A stretch of DNA of 64,000 bases from Argentina anserina (GCF_933775445.1 NC_065875.1:24241555-24305554), one strand, 5' to 3'. Counted from the first letter of the stretch, positions 1-10,910 are shown. A program made the numbers and translations. Notes: generated by a model from the sequence alone, not told the origin.

Positions 1-540
1 ACACCCAGTTAAGGATCACCATTTGGCCCGTGGGCGACCCGCCCGCCTCATTGAAAAATTCATTCAAATCTGACCTTATGGGCATAAGGCTGGATAAAGG
101 TCGAGGGTTTAAAGCCTAAGCTCAGCCTGTTAGAGCCCATGAGGCTAAAGCCCGGCTCGGCCCTATTCAAAAGTCCGCCTAAAGTCTATTTATTTTTAAA
201 ATTAATAATTTTATATGTATTTATTTGTTGTATATGTAAATTAATTAAATTATTTAGTTATATTTCTTATTTGTTTGTACTATATTTAGTTCAATAATTA
301 CCATATCCTATTCTTTTTTTATTTTTTCTTAATAAATATATATATTACACATAAATATAATAAGTCCGGACTAGAAAAACTCATAAAGCTTAATCCCCAT
401 GAGTTGCCCGTGGTTATTGATTTTATTAGAAAACTCGGCCAAGTTTGGCCCGGAAATTTTAAAAAAATAGTTGAGGCCTGGCCCGAGCTCGGTAATAATG
501 GGTCAGACTGAGCCGGGTCTATTGTTGACCCTTACACCTA
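1..540. mobile_element. Degenerate non-autonomous DNA transposon remnant
   Basis: Short GC-rich stripes of the GGCCCGG/GAGCCGGG type flank a very AT-rich core at about 180-400. The right edge reads GACCCTTACACCTA, which resembles the common TAGGGGTGTCAA-type plant hAT terminus in reverse complement. The left terminus is diverged or lies outside the window, and I could not find a target duplication. It lies in or beside an intron of the heparanase-like gene whose last exons start at 1181. Confidence 0.4.
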
Positions 541-1180
541 GTCATATACTAATTATGCAAAAAGGCATCTTCTTATTAAAAAGTTAAGTGGTTTACCAAG
601 TCTTTCACTTTCTTCTACCTTCCACTAGTTCAAGAGTTCGATTTACATCACTGCATTTTTACTTCATTTATATAATTTTTTTCTTTCATTCTTTCAAGCC
701 ATATTTCATTCCTCATCTTTTTCTTTAATTTGTAGATACATTTGTCCAAATATCCCTCATCATTGTTTTTGTATTTCCTGAGTCCTTTTTCCTTGATTTG
801 TTGGGTATATATACTAGTTATCTTGGATATTTCTTTTATATTTTTTTCCGTCTATAAGTTTGTGTTTAAGAGATATTTAGTTCGTTGTTAAATAAATGAG
901 AGAATAAGATATGATTATACTCAAATCAAATCAAATAACAAAAAAAATTGTATCATTTGGTTGTATGTAATTGAAACTTGCACTAATATTTTACAACTAA
1001 TTTCTTTAATGATATATTTATGTAAGACTTGCGAAAAGTTAGGCTGCAATTTCAATTTCGCACCGGACCTCCAAATGTTTTGAGACAGCTCTGTATCTAA
1101 ACTTCTAAATAAATTTAAATTGTGTCGAAATATTCGAAACACTAACATGATATTCTCTGAACTGTTTTGCATTACACCAG
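541..1180. other. AT-rich intronic or upstream sequence, no gene seen
   Basis: Low-GC sequence between transposon debris and the first visible heparanase-like exon. A weak tRNA-like stretch (GTTAAGTGGTTTACC ... GAGTTCGATTT, about 584-645) may be SINE debris. No other feature was supported. Confidence 0.3.
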
Positions 1181-1711
1181 TGCACTCCTGTGGCATAGAC
1201 TGATGGGAAATCAAGTGCTTTCTACCGTTCATTACGGCTCTCCTTTCTTGCGTGCATATTCTCATTGTTCAAAAAATAAGGTCACCTTTAACTATATAAG
1301 CTAAGAACTGTGGCTTTATTCACATGTGTACCTACCTTCTGAGAAATACTGTTATTTGTTTCTTTTCAGCCTGGGGTCACTCTGCTTTTGATCAACATGT
1401 CCAACTCTACTACCTTTGATGTCGAAGTTTTCCCTGAGTTCAATTCGCATCCTTCGCAAGGATATGAAGAACAACTGGACACAAACTCAGCTGGTACACC
1501 AATGAGAGAAGAGTATCATTTGACACCTGAAGGAGGCAATATCCAGAGTGATGTGCTGCTACTCAATGGAATCCCATTGAAGCTCACAGAGTCATTCGAC
1601 ATTCCTGAAATGCAACCAAAACTAGTTGATCCTACCTCTACAGTTAGTATTGCACCAGATTCTTTCGTCTTTGTATCTATCAAGGATTTCCATGCCCCTG
1701 CATGCGCTTAG
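1181..1711 (+). CDS. Heparanase-like protein (GH79), C-terminal two exons only
   Basis: Two exons give the C-terminus of a plant heparanase-like glycosyl hydrolase (family 79), an extracellular or vacuolar beta-glucuronidase family. Exon 1181-1280 follows an AG acceptor and encodes ALLWHRLMGNQVLS...RAYSHCSKNK. Intron 1281-1369 is GT–AG. Exon 1370-1711 encodes PGVTLLLINMSNSTTF, then EEYHLTPEGGNIQSD, and ends FHAPACA-stop. The motifs LWHRLMG, YSHCSK, VTLLLIN(L/M)SNST and EYHLT are family hallmarks. The catalytic glutamates lie in earlier exons. I found no coding match in bases 1-1180, so the 5' part is either beyond the window across a repeat-filled intron, or lost. An intact gene cannot be told from a truncated one here. 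Confidence 0.8.
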
Positions 1712-2177
1712 TTAGGAGGTGTACGTGTTTTTTTTTCTTTTGGTGAATACTTCAGCTTATTCTTTGAAGGAGTTGTGGTACTCAACTTGCTATGTAACTC
1801 AAACTGGGTCTTCTGAACGAGAAGATTAGGCTATCTTTTCATTATCTTAATGAGATTTAAAATATAGGTTTCATAAGGTTCCTAAAGTGTTGCCTGAGAC
1901 TACTTATGCCTGCTTCTTTTTTCTGTAAATTTCTGAAGCTAAGAATCAAGGAAAGAAAGAAGGAATACTTTACTTGAGCAAAAAGGCTTTTCAGAACCAG
2001 ACCAGGGCTTGCTTACATGCAAAGTTTACACAACTTTTACTTGCTGCATTTGCTCTATAAACAGTGTTATTAACTAACTTTAAACAAGGTCTCACTTTCC
2101 ATAAGAAAGCTTAAGCTTCTTCTTCAAATAAACAACGCCCTAATGGATGCCAATTGCCAAATCATTGTTCAGAAACC

Positions 2178-3752
2178 ATGGAGGCTCAGCAAATGAGGTA
2201 TTCTAGTCCCTACTTTGAAGTTTATTGAGCTTATCGATCAATTGTTAATCATCAATTAACTATCATATTATTTCCATATGATCAGCAATTTTATGTAAAT
2301 GACTAAGCAAAGGATTATTGGTAGGGTGAGATTTTCAGGTGTAGATCAGGTGAAAACAGGAGTCCAGCAGCGTCATTGATCGACGAATACCACCACAGAA
2401 AACTCAATCTTTCAAAGGTAATGAACTTATCTAAGAAAATATCGCCATCTAGAGAAGCTAGAATCAGAAGCACTAATGTTGCGGTCTCTTGCAGAGAAGA
2501 AGAAAACGAAGAACTGGTTCCAGAGGCAGTTTTCTGGCGAAATGAGTGAAGATTATGATTCTATCGTTGAAATAGAGCATGCAACAGCGGTGGCAGCTGC
2601 CGCATTTGCAGTTAAATCAATTGAAGAATCTGCAATCTCTGATATGAAAAGGGCAGACAATGAAACTGGTGACAAATTGGTAAAAATCAAGAGCAAAAAG
2701 GAAGATACAACAGTTTCAAAGCCAGAAGCAGGAAGAATTTCCAAACTATTCTCAGGTAAAACATGTTGCGCGCATTACATTTTCTCACAGCTAAGATCGA
2801 GTTTGCTGGTTATTCTTCAGACTAGAACCAAGATGATTGCTGTTTCAGGTGCAGGTTTAACAAAAAGTACACAAGAAGACCAAGATAGTAGGGTGCCAGT
2901 AAGTACTTCGACATATGACAAGATCCCGCAAAAGACCATCCTTCCTGCTCCCTCTATTAGACAAACTCCTACGTCTGATGCCATCCTTCCTGCCCCGTCA
3001 ATGAAGAAAACTTCAACATTTCCTGATAAGCCAATTAACGGCGGCGGTATAAAAGCCGGAACTTCAGCACCAAAACTAGATTTGCCCACCACCACGAAAC
3101 CTGCTGCACCTTCAAATGAAATCAAATGGCAGAGTGCAGCAAGATCTGGAGTGGTAAAGACAAAAGCAGATGAATGGGAGGAGGCTGAGATGGCTAAACT
3201 CAACAAAAGGTAGATACTCAACATTGACAATATTAATACTCAGTAACAATTAGCTAAGAACATTTCAAGGCTATCTGAGACTTTGTGGGGAAGTATTTGG
3301 ATAAGATTACACGTTCTGAAATCTGAATCAGTGCTCGTAAAGTGTATTATAAATATAGATTAGATGCTGTTCTTCCTCTAACAGTCATGATTGTTAGGTA
3401 TGAGCAGCAAACCTCTACGATACTTGACTGGGAAAACAAGAAGAAGAGGAAAAGCAAACTTCGACTGGAAAAAAGAGAGGTTTATCTCCCATGGTTATTT
3501 CCAATATCTTTGTTAGTCTGATCAGGGACTAATACCAACTTCTTGAAAATGCAGAGAGAAATAGAGAAAAGAAGATTGAAAGCGCTTGGAAAGTACAACA
3601 ATGAGATGGAATTTATTACAAACATTGCAGAAGGAGCAAGGGCACAGGCAGAGGAGAAGCATAGGAATAAAGTACTCAAGGTGAAAGAGAAGACAAATAC
3701 ACTTAGAAGAACAGGGGAAGAAGCTCCTTCAACAGGTTGCTGCTGCTGCTAA
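2178..3752 (+). CDS. Remorin family protein
   Basis: Plant-specific membrane-raft scaffold acting at the cytosolic face of the plasma membrane. My six-exon model is 2178-2219, 2360-2417, 2495-2755, 2849-3209, 3398-3479, 3555-3752. All junctions are GT–AG and in frame, giving 333 aa. The variable N-terminal part contains KTQSFKEKKKTKNWFQRQFS and an alanine-rich patch. The C-terminal remorin coiled coil begins at WEEAEMAKLNKRYEQQ, continues WENKKKRKSKLRLEKRE and IEKRRLKALGKYNNEM, and ends NTLRRTGEEAPSTGCCCC. The terminal Cys cluster suits S-acylation for membrane anchoring. Exon 1 (14 codons) is the weakest part because its donor is GAA|GTTTAT and other acceptors exist. Intron 2756-2848 is 93 nt, in frame and without stops, so it could be retained. 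The locus may correspond to Arabidopsis At1g69325 (from memory). Confidence 0.88.
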
Positions 3753-4240
3753 GGGGAAGTACGATGAATCATAAATACTTGAAGACTGAAGAATGTAAAT
3801 ATCTCTTTTAAGAAACATGTATCCACCCAAAGAAAACGATGGAAGAAATTCCAAAGTGTGATTGTTCATACCATTTCATAAGAATCAAATAAAAAAATAA
3901 GTAGATGGACTACATAAAGGATAAAAACCAACACAATTGCAGTCCCACATCTATTCCTGTACATTGCAAAGGCATATAAAAGACAGACGGTACTTAAATT
4001 TGTGTGAGCGAATCAGCCACTTCGCAGTAAGGAATAATAGTTACATCAGATGTCAGTACGTACAAATTACTCGAGAGAGCTAGCCTCATCAGCTGCTGAA
4101 ACTTCCAGTCCTTAATGCAGACCAAATAATTTGGAGGAGCCTCTGAATAGTGAAGAATAGAGTTAGTAGAATGTATATGAAAGACATACTGATGGAGCCA
4201 CATATTTGAGATTCTCTGAAGTGGGGTATCTGATGATGCC

Positions 4241-5029
4241 TCACGAGGTTATCTCCCTCACCAACCTCTCCAACGTGGGATATGCAAAGTACAATACCAA
4301 GACAGATGGGATTGCAAAAACAACCGTGAGTAGCAAGTAGAGTACCAAAATTATAGCACTCCCCGGTATTACGCAAAAGACAATCAACAGCAGCAGAATA
4401 ACTAATGGGAACTTGGATGTAATGTGAATGAAGCAGTCCAAAGACTTGTGAAGGGAGAAATGATGCCGGTCCACACGACCACCTCCATCAACACCATTAT
4501 ACCTTGATAGCAAAGGACAACTAGAATGGTTCCTCCTCAGGTTACTATAGCCAGATTGATTTCCAGGAGCCAAGTTAACTCTTGGAGAACCAATTTGTTG
4601 ATTTTCCCCATTGCAGGCAGGACCAAACTTTGCCCTATCACCATTGAAGCTCTCAACCATCCATAGAAGGAAGAAATTTTTGCGAGGAAACTTTAGAATC
4701 CCCTTATAAACCAGCCGCAAAGAAAACAGGTGGCACCACGGGCAAGATATTAAAAATGGGACCTTAAATTTTTGAGTCGAAAATCTGAAGACAGCCCACT
4801 GAAGCGCTAAGACACAATTTCTGCACAGGGTATGACCACACCATAATACATGGGGTACGTTCTCGACAATGTTGAACGATTCCAAGCAAATAGGGCATTC
4901 TAGCCCTTCCTCTCGGCTTGAATTTGAGCAAACTTCATCGTCTGAGGAGTCCAAACACACCCGGCTCGGCTCTGAAGAACTTCTTCTAAGTCCAATGCTT
5001 GTAATGGCATTAGAAGCAAATCCCCACAT
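4241..5029 (-). CDS. RING-finger (C3HC4) membrane protein, putative E3 ubiquitin ligase
   Basis: Single coding exon of 262 aa, starting at MWGFASN. An in-frame upstream ATG would add 11 residues, but plant homologues begin at MWGFASNAI. The RING finger is complete: C45-x2-C48, C64-x-H66, C69-x2-C72 and C96-x2-C99, in the context LECPICLESFN...VLWCGHTLCRNC...ISCPWC. After the RING comes the conserved KFPRKNFFLLWMVES segment. Residues about 207-251 form one or two hydrophobic helices, so it should be anchored in an endomembrane. Its expected role is ubiquitin transfer from an E2, with the substrate unknown. A 5' UTR intron runs from donor AAG|GTAAGG (5551) to acceptor TTGTTGCAG (5099). The position next to remorin matches Arabidopsis At1g69330 (from memory). 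Confidence 0.88.
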   Translation of the reverse strand: MWGFASNAITSIGLRRSSSEPSRVCLDSSDDEVCSNSSREEGLECPICLESFNIVENVPHVLWCGHTLCRNCVLALQWAVFRFSTQKFKVPFLISCPWCHLFSLRLVYKGILKFPRKNFFLLWMVESFNGDRAKFGPACNGENQQIGSPRVNLAPGNQSGYSNLRRNHSSCPLLSRYNGVDGGGRVDRHHFSLHKSLDCFIHITSKFPLVILLLLIVFCVIPGSAIILVLYLLLTVVFAIPSVLVLYFAYPTLERLVREITS

Positions 5030-5098
5030 TTTAATATCCTTTCTTCTTGTGAACAAGTACAACTAATCAAACAATTTATCAAGCACAATAAACCAACC

Positions 5099-5700
5099 CT
5101 GCAACAAACAGAACAAACCAAACCCAAGAGGCATTGATTACACAACTTAACAACACCCAAATTACATCTGATCTACCCTAACATATACTGCTAAATCCCA
5201 ATCAAACTATACTGCTCAACTCACACTCCACCCTGGATATTGAAGAACTACAAATCCCAAGCAAAAAATTATACCCTTTTCAAAGTTCAACGTATCAAAG
5301 CTTATATCTTTCACAATGCAAAAGGTCCAAAACCCAGAAACATATCAATTAAGAAAATGAAAAAGAAACGAACTTTACATAGATTAACACATAATGAGCT
5401 GGGAATTGAACGCCCCATTGTACAATTGAATGCATTGCGATTTATTTCAACATGTAAAATCCGAGTCTAGATTTACGTAAATTTTGAAGATGATATGAAC
5501 ATTGGAATAGAGAAGAGGTACAGAAGTTGAAGGTGAAAAGAAAGGCCTTACCTTTACTGGGTTAATCGAAAGCAGGAGCTCCGGGGATTGAATTGGACGG
5601 AAGAACCAAGACGTTGATCAGCTCGGTTGCCTTTGTCTGTCTCCGGTGGCCGATATCCTTTGTAATTTGTTTAGTTTGGTCCGAATACTAAAACGACGCC
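5099..5700 (-). other. 5' UTR exon and leader intron of the RING-finger gene
   Basis: On the minus strand a donor CCAGTAAAG|GTAAGG lies at 5551/5552, and a strong pyrimidine-rich acceptor TTCTGTTTGTTGCAG ends at 5099. This implies a non-coding first exon at about 5552-5690 and a 453 nt leader intron. The transcription start was not located exactly. Confidence 0.55.
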
Positions 5701-7141
5701 GTAGCATATGAATATGGAAATGGCTGGATGGACAGGTGGCGAAAGCCCGCGTCGCAAGGATTCTAGTTGGGTCTTGAATGGGGAAGGGAAGAGGGAGAGT
5801 TGGCAAGTAGTTGGGGTTTTGGTATTTCTTGCATTTTTTTTAACTTCATCCTATCATTCCCATGTTTGGCAATACAAATTGGAAAACAATCAGACCATCT
5901 TGGAAATATATCTTCGAGCAACCTACCATATGATATTTGAGTCTCAACCTCAATGTTTGAGCTGATATTCAAAATGTGCACATGGATGAAAAATTTTATA
6001 TTTACAAACCACTGTATATTTATATGATGTAATCTAATCTAGGTCATTCACACTGTATGAGAAGATTCAAGCCGTGCATCGAAGATTCACACTTAACACT
6101 TGTGACTATTAGTTTGATAACTTTGGTTCATGGTACTTATAAGTCTTATATTTTAGCTTGCAAATTGAAACATTTTTCAAGAGATATTTCACCAAAGTTT
6201 AGCAAGCAGTACATAAACATGAAACCCCTACGAGGTCAACGAATGAAATCGTTTCACATATATAGCACCTTAAACCTATTTTAAAACAAAAAAGAACCCA
6301 CCTTTACAAGGAAGCTAGCCTTAAACTTTTATTCTAACAAGAACCCTAGCAGTTCGAAGCAGAGATTGATCAAACTCTCTCAGGCCTCAACTAAGACAGG
6401 TGCACCCCTTCGCCCAATGCAAACCTAAGTGAGAAGGCTCCCTCCTCAGCATCACCATAGCACTGTCAGCCGTCTGGCTCGGGACATCCGCAACCACGCC
6501 TCCACCGCCGCAGATCGGCCAAACCAGGAACCTAAACACCGCTACCTCTACCACTATTGCACCAACAACGCTGCCCAGCTACGCGCTCCGACAACCTACA
6601 ACATTTGACAAGCATTTAAATCTAGTTATTCATTTGCTAATAAACAATGTACCTAAAAATAATATCCAATAATGAACATAGTACTAGCATTCTAGCAACA
6701 AGTTATCATGCCATCATTCATGATCATCCTACATGAACTATGTATGACCTATACAACTTTACTTCCATTTTATATAGCATGGAAGACTGGTAAAGTTTCT
6801 GCTTAAACCTAGTTCACAATATTTACGATCGAATAGAAAACCACCCCAAGGCTCATCCATATCAGGCTGTCACCCATAATTTAGCAATGCTGCTACATTT
6901 GATGTTCTAAGGTCCCTGACATTAGCCAGAAACAGATACAATTACGTGGTGTGGGTGTGACATTAGAGTACTCCCCATTATTAATTTACTCACATTAACG
7001 TATCACAACATTTGTTGTGATGTCGATATTTCGATACAGGTCGCAGCGCAGGCCCAAATTACAAAATAATAGGCAGAGCTAGCCTATAGAGAAAATTAAT
7101 CACAAGCATGCAGTAGAAAATTAAGATAAAAGTGTAGTGGT
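5701..7141. other. Intergenic region with a GC-rich island
   Basis: The sequence is mostly AT-rich with no convincing gene. A C-rich patch at about 6350-6600 (many CCACC and GCC triplets) differs sharply in composition from its surroundings. It could be debris of a retroelement or of an old coding segment. I found no open frame, terminal repeat or recognisable protein motif. Confidence 0.3.
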
Positions 7142-8674
7142 CTAACCCTTCAAGAAACCTTTGGCCATCTTCATGAAATCTCCAAACCCTCCACCACCTT
7201 CTTCTTCCTCATCATCTTTGGCAGCTGGCTTCTTCCCTGATTTCTTTGGCTCGTCATCTTCGTCGTCCTTACTAGTCTTCTTCTTAGTCTTACCAGCACT
7301 AGCGTCAGACTCGGAATCAGATTTCTGACCCATCTTACGAAGCATATCCTCGGCCTTAGTCAGATACTTGCCCATCCCACTCTCCTCAAGTTTGCCATAA
7401 TGGTTGGCCGCGCCGAGAAGGTTACTCGCCGCCCCGGCCAACTCGGCCTTCTCCACCTTCTCCCCCTGCGCTGCTGACGCTATTACCTTCGCGCTACTCA
7501 TCAGCTCACTAGTCGACGGCACTTCATCCTTCTTCCCTGTTTTGTCCCCTCCCGATGACTTACCGGGTAATTTTCTCTCGCTGATCTCATCTTTGCCCGA
7601 TTCCTTATCACCACCTTTGGGTGATGGCTTGGTCGATGACTTTGTGGACTTATCGTCTTCGGCATCGGAGCCAGTACCTTTGGATGATGACTTTGTAGAC
7701 GTCTTGGTTTCACTTTTCTTATCGCCTTCAGCATCAGAACCAGCATCTTTGGATGATGGTTTTGTCGATGACTTTGTAGACGCCTTGATTTCACTTTTCT
7801 TATCACCTTCAGCATCAGAACCAGCATCTTTGGATGATGACTTTGTAGACGCCTTCGTCGTCTTGGCTTCACTTTTCTTACCACCTTTAGCATCAGAGCC
7901 AGCATCTTTGGATGATGACTTTGTAGACGTCTTGGCTTCACTTTTCTTACCACCTTCAGCATCAGAGCCAGCATCTTTGGATGATGACTTTTCCGATGGC
8001 TCTGTAGACGTCTTTGTTTCGATTTTCTTATCACCTTCAGCATCGGACGATGAAGGCTTTGTCGATGACTTTGTAGACGCCTTGGTTTCACTTTTCTTAT
8101 CGTCTACATCACCGGAATCGACATCCTTAGATGACGACTTGGTCGCCGTCTTGGTTTCACTTTTCTTATCGTCTACATCACCGGAATCGACATCTTTAGA
8201 CGACTTGGTCGCAGTCTTGGTTTCACTTTTCTTATCGTCTACATCACCGGAATCGACATCTTTAGATGACGACTTGGTCGCCGTCTTGGTTTCACTTTTC
8301 TTATCGTCTACATCACCGGAATCGACATCTTTAGATGACGACTTGGTCGCCGTCTTGGTTTCACTTTTCTTATCATCTTCAGCATCAGAACCAGCATCCT
8401 TGGATGATGGTTTTGTCGATGACTTTGTAGCAGTCTTGGTTTCACTTTTCTTATCGTCTTCAACACCGGAACCGGAACCTTTGGATGATGACTTTTCCGA
8501 TGGCTTTGTAGACGTTTTAGTTTCAGTTTTCTTATCATCGTCATCAGGACTAGAATCTTTGGCTGACGGCTTTGTCGATGATTTCGTTGAAGTCTTGGTT
8601 TCCTTGTCATCGGAATTACCAATTTCTTTGGAAGACGACTTAGTTTTTTTGCGGTCATCGTCTTCGTTGTCCAT
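7142..8674 (-). CDS. Nodulin-related protein (NRP1-like) with expanded charged repeat domain
   Basis: Single exon of 510 aa, starting at MDNEDDDRKKTKSSSK just inside the 5' leader. The C-terminal 120 residues carry the conserved core: ELMSSAKVIASAAQG, then AELAGAASNLLGAANHYGKL and GMGKYLTKAEDMLRKM, then a KSGKK/DDEEEEGGGGFG tail. This matches the small plant nodulin-related proteins such as Arabidopsis NRP1 (At2g03440, linked to heat and ABA responses). Residues about 10-390 are a disordered low-complexity domain of Lys/Ser/Thr/Asp repeats of roughly 21-23 aa with consensus DDKKSETKTATKSSSKDVDS. Family members as I recall them are below 200 aa, so this protein is much enlarged. A TATTTAAG box lies about 75 bp upstream of the ATG. 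The reverse strand is also open for 445 codons, but only as a by-product of the repeat. Confidence 0.8.
   Translation of the reverse strand: MDNEDDDRKKTKSSSKEIGNSDDKETKTSTKSSTKPSAKDSSPDDDDKKTETKTSTKPSEKSSSKGSGSGVEDDKKSETKTATKSSTKPSSKDAGSDAEDDKKSETKTATKSSSKDVDSGDVDDKKSETKTATKSSSKDVDSGDVDDKKSETKTATKSSKDVDSGDVDDKKSETKTATKSSSKDVDSGDVDDKKSETKASTKSSTKPSSSDAEGDKKIETKTSTEPSEKSSSKDAGSDAEGGKKSEAKTSTKSSSKDAGSDAKGGKKSEAKTTKASTKSSSKDAGSDAEGDKKSEIKASTKSSTKPSSKDAGSDAEGDKKSETKTSTKSSSKGTGSDAEDDKSTKSSTKPSPKGGDKESGKDEISERKLPGKSSGGDKTGKKDEVPSTSELMSSAKVIASAAQGEKVEKAELAGAASNLLGAANHYGKLEESGMGKYLTKAEDMLRKMGQKSDSESDASAGKTKKKTSKDDEDDEPKKSGKKPAAKDDEEEEGGGGFGDFMKMAKGFLKG
8095..8375 (-). repeat. Near-identical tandem repeat in the NRP1-like coding region
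   Basis: Four consecutive 66-69 bp units encode DDKKSETKTATKSSSKDVDS plus GDV, one of them lacking a Ser codon. They are almost identical at the DNA level, unlike the more diverged units on either side at about 7620-8090 and 8380-8600. This suggests recent expansion by slippage or unequal exchange while the frame was kept. Confidence 0.85.
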
Positions 8675-9560
8675 GGGGGAAAATTTTACAGTATGTTCTG
8701 CTTGGTTCAAATTTTGGATGAGGAAATTGACTTGCGGATAGAACACTTAAATAGTAACTTATGACTTTTTCATATTAGTGAGTTCCCGCGCTATTTACGC
8801 TCCATCAACAACGAGCTTTACTTAAATTATAAATGATTGCTTTTCTGTTGGGGTAACAAACACTGTGAAGTGAAGCCAAATGGATGGGCAGAGTTTAACA
8901 CTTCTATTTTCATTCACAGTCTCATTAGATTTTTGCTGTAATCAAAAAAATATTGCTATAACCGGAACTGCCACATTCATCATTCATCTCCCTTTGATTC
9001 CTTAACCACTAGGTATATCCGTATATATATATAGGGGAACCAAATGGCCGTACGTAGATCTGAAACACTGAAAGATGCTCTTGTTAGATGGTTCATTATA
9101 TTGAAGATCTCGGACATGGATATCATATTTCCAAGACCGAGTGGCCTGCACTTATGCTGTAATATAGTTTGTTGCAATTTTTTTAATTATTTTTTTAATA
9201 ATATTTGAAACCGGGCGGACTGAGTCTCCCAACTAGACCCAAACTCTTAAAAAATAATTGTTGTCATATGCCCAAGATAGAAGTGAAGTCAATGAGCGAT
9301 TCCCCATTTTCCCTTGCTCCTGAACCACGATATAGTTTGGAGGTACAATTACATTTTGTTTTTGGCTTAAAGATCGATGACAACATTATATGGTGTCGGT
9401 AGGGTAGAGTGACCAACGTAGTAATAGATTAGATCTTATTTTCTTATATTACTAGCTAGCGAGGAGTCTACTACACACCCTTACTTGTATATATGTAAAC
9501 ATAGAGCTATATCAAATAATGATCGAACGATCTTAGCCCCCTAACAGATGGTTCGTCTCA

Positions 9561-9650
9561 AAGGAGTGACTCTAAGAACATAGGGTGGTGTTGGCCGCTT
9601 TCACATTTACGGTTAATGCACTACCTTATGTTCTCAGCACACCACTTTTA
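9561..9650 (+). ncRNA. Diverged MIR398-like precursor hairpin
   Basis: The 5' arm (GGAGTGACTCTAAGAACATA, from 9563) pairs with the 3' arm at 9627-9647, which sits where mature miR398 sits in copy B. The would-be mature sequence reads TATGTTCTCAGCACACCAC and so on. It differs from miR398 at position 2 and at several positions in its 3' half, but keeps TGTTCTCAG. The stem is still well paired, so it could be processed, with altered or lost targeting of copper/zinc superoxide dismutase transcripts. It could equally be a decaying paralogue. Confidence 0.6.
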
Positions 9651-9689
9651 AGATACACTGTTTATATATTGGTTATACGGTTCGAAATC

Positions 9690-9830
9690 AAACGTGTATG
9701 CTCGTCCTGTGAAGTGTTTCAATGAAAACTATACAACATCTATATATCTTATTTGTTTTTCAATACGTATTATATACAAGAGTTTTCATTGAACCACTTC
9801 ACAACCTAAACATTAGTATGCGTACGTACA
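9690..9830 (+). ncRNA. Second conserved hairpin, copy A (candidate miRNA precursor)
   Basis: TGTGAAGTGTTTCAATGAAA at 9709-9728 pairs with its near-perfect reverse complement at about 9783-9804 (TTTTCATTGAACCACTTCAC), with one internal mismatch and a loop of about 50 nt. Outer bases can extend the stem. Copy B has the same stem with an unrelated, longer loop. I do not recognise the arm sequence as a known miRNA family. Confidence 0.5.
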
Positions 9831-10478
9831 AATAAGCTATAAACCAACCAAAGTTTTCATATGTAAGGCATGCACCCTCTGACCTTGCAGTGTAGGGGCA
9901 TCAATATTCCACCTATATATGGCACCCGTATCTTTTCATAATCTCTGTCTCGTCTGCTATATATACTAATTTTATTTCTAGACTTGTGAATACATTTAAC
10001 TTACATCTGCTAATTGTCTTTAAGTATTATCATGCAGCTGACAGTAATGTTGCCCGGAAAACTGACCGGAATAATCACGTACACGAAGGCAGGCTATGCA
10101 TGGATCGAGGACGTTCTCGAGAGTCTAGATTATGTAATTTTTTTACTATATATGAAATTGGTAGTGATACATCGATTGAAATATTCCTCTCGATCACCAT
10201 ACTCACATCAGTCCTTGTAATTCTTGAAAATTTTCGAACAAGAAAGCACAAAACAATTGAATATATCAAACGTATGATCAAGGAGTGCGCAATTCTTGTT
10301 AACATGGTTTTCAGTGGTTACGTATATGTATACCTACTCAATCATTGTTTTTTGTTTACTAATTGCTTTTCTGATCTTCACTATGATAACATGCAATTCG
10401 CATCGTATATCTCCAACCGATTAAGCAAACAAAAAAGTTATAAATGAGAAGATATCAAAGAAATACACATTTCTAACA
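9831..10478. other. Spacer between the two MIR398 copies, no gene seen
   Basis: AT-rich spacer. A 153-codon open stretch at 9986-10447 has no recognisable domain and looks like chance. A (TA)-rich block occurs at about 9955-9970. Confidence 0.3.
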
Positions 10479-10793
10479 ACACTGTGAAGTGAAGCCAAAT
10501 GGATGGCCAAATTAATCACCATATCGATCGTTCGATATTAGTGATTGAATAATATAGTTGCAGACTTGCAATGTTGTCATTTTCGTTTGCGCGCGGAGAT
10601 ATGGACATTAACAAGATGAATAATATAGTCGCAAGGGGACATGGGGACAAATATGAGTGATTTGTCATTGTTCTGTGCCATAAGATTTTGTTTGGATGAC
10701 CACATTTCGTTTTTGTCTTAGATATGACAACACTCTTTGTCTACGATGTTCACAATATGACCACATAGTGTCATTATGCTCTTATCATGTCTA

Positions 10794-10836
10794 GTACCAC
10801 CTACTAATCTGGTACACAAACTTACTTGTATATATG
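10794..10836 (+). promoter_or_regulatory. Putative MIR398 promoter: two GTAC cores and a TATA box
   Basis: GTAC cores lie at 10794-10797 and 10812-10815, just upstream of a TATATATG-type TATA box at about 10829-10836 and about 80 bp before the hairpin. GTAC is the core of the copper-response element bound by SPL7, which activates MIR398 genes under copper deficiency. Copy A has CTAC at the position of the proximal core. A four-base core is common by chance, so the support comes from position and family knowledge. Confidence 0.5.
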
Positions 10837-10910
10837 TATATGTGGACATATTACATGCATGACTGAGGTATCAAATGAATATCATAACTCCTAACAAACG
10901 GTTCATCCCT

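Larger units (their letters stand above)
8860..9830 (+). repeat. Copy A of a tandem duplication carrying a MIR398-type locus
   Basis: Copy A shares ordered landmarks with copy B at 10479-11212. They are CACTGTGAAGTGAAGCC at 8861 (10480 in B), a TTACTTGTATATATGTA TATA region at 9481 (10823 in B), the miR398-type foldback, a second hairpin, and a CATTAGTAT tail. The distance between matching landmarks falls from about 1.62 to 1.34 kb, so the copies have gained or lost about 275 bp. Confidence 0.75.

Noticed and set aside
7404..8741. A 445-codon open frame on the plus strand opposite the NRP1-like gene
   Set aside because: It mirrors the repeat array of the minus-strand gene. Repeats with multiple-of-three length stay open in other frames, and its Leu/Asp/Ser pattern has no family match.
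9986..10447. Open frame of 153 codons between the MIR398 copies
   Set aside because: No domain, start context or splice support. It lies in AT-rich spacer and looks like chance.
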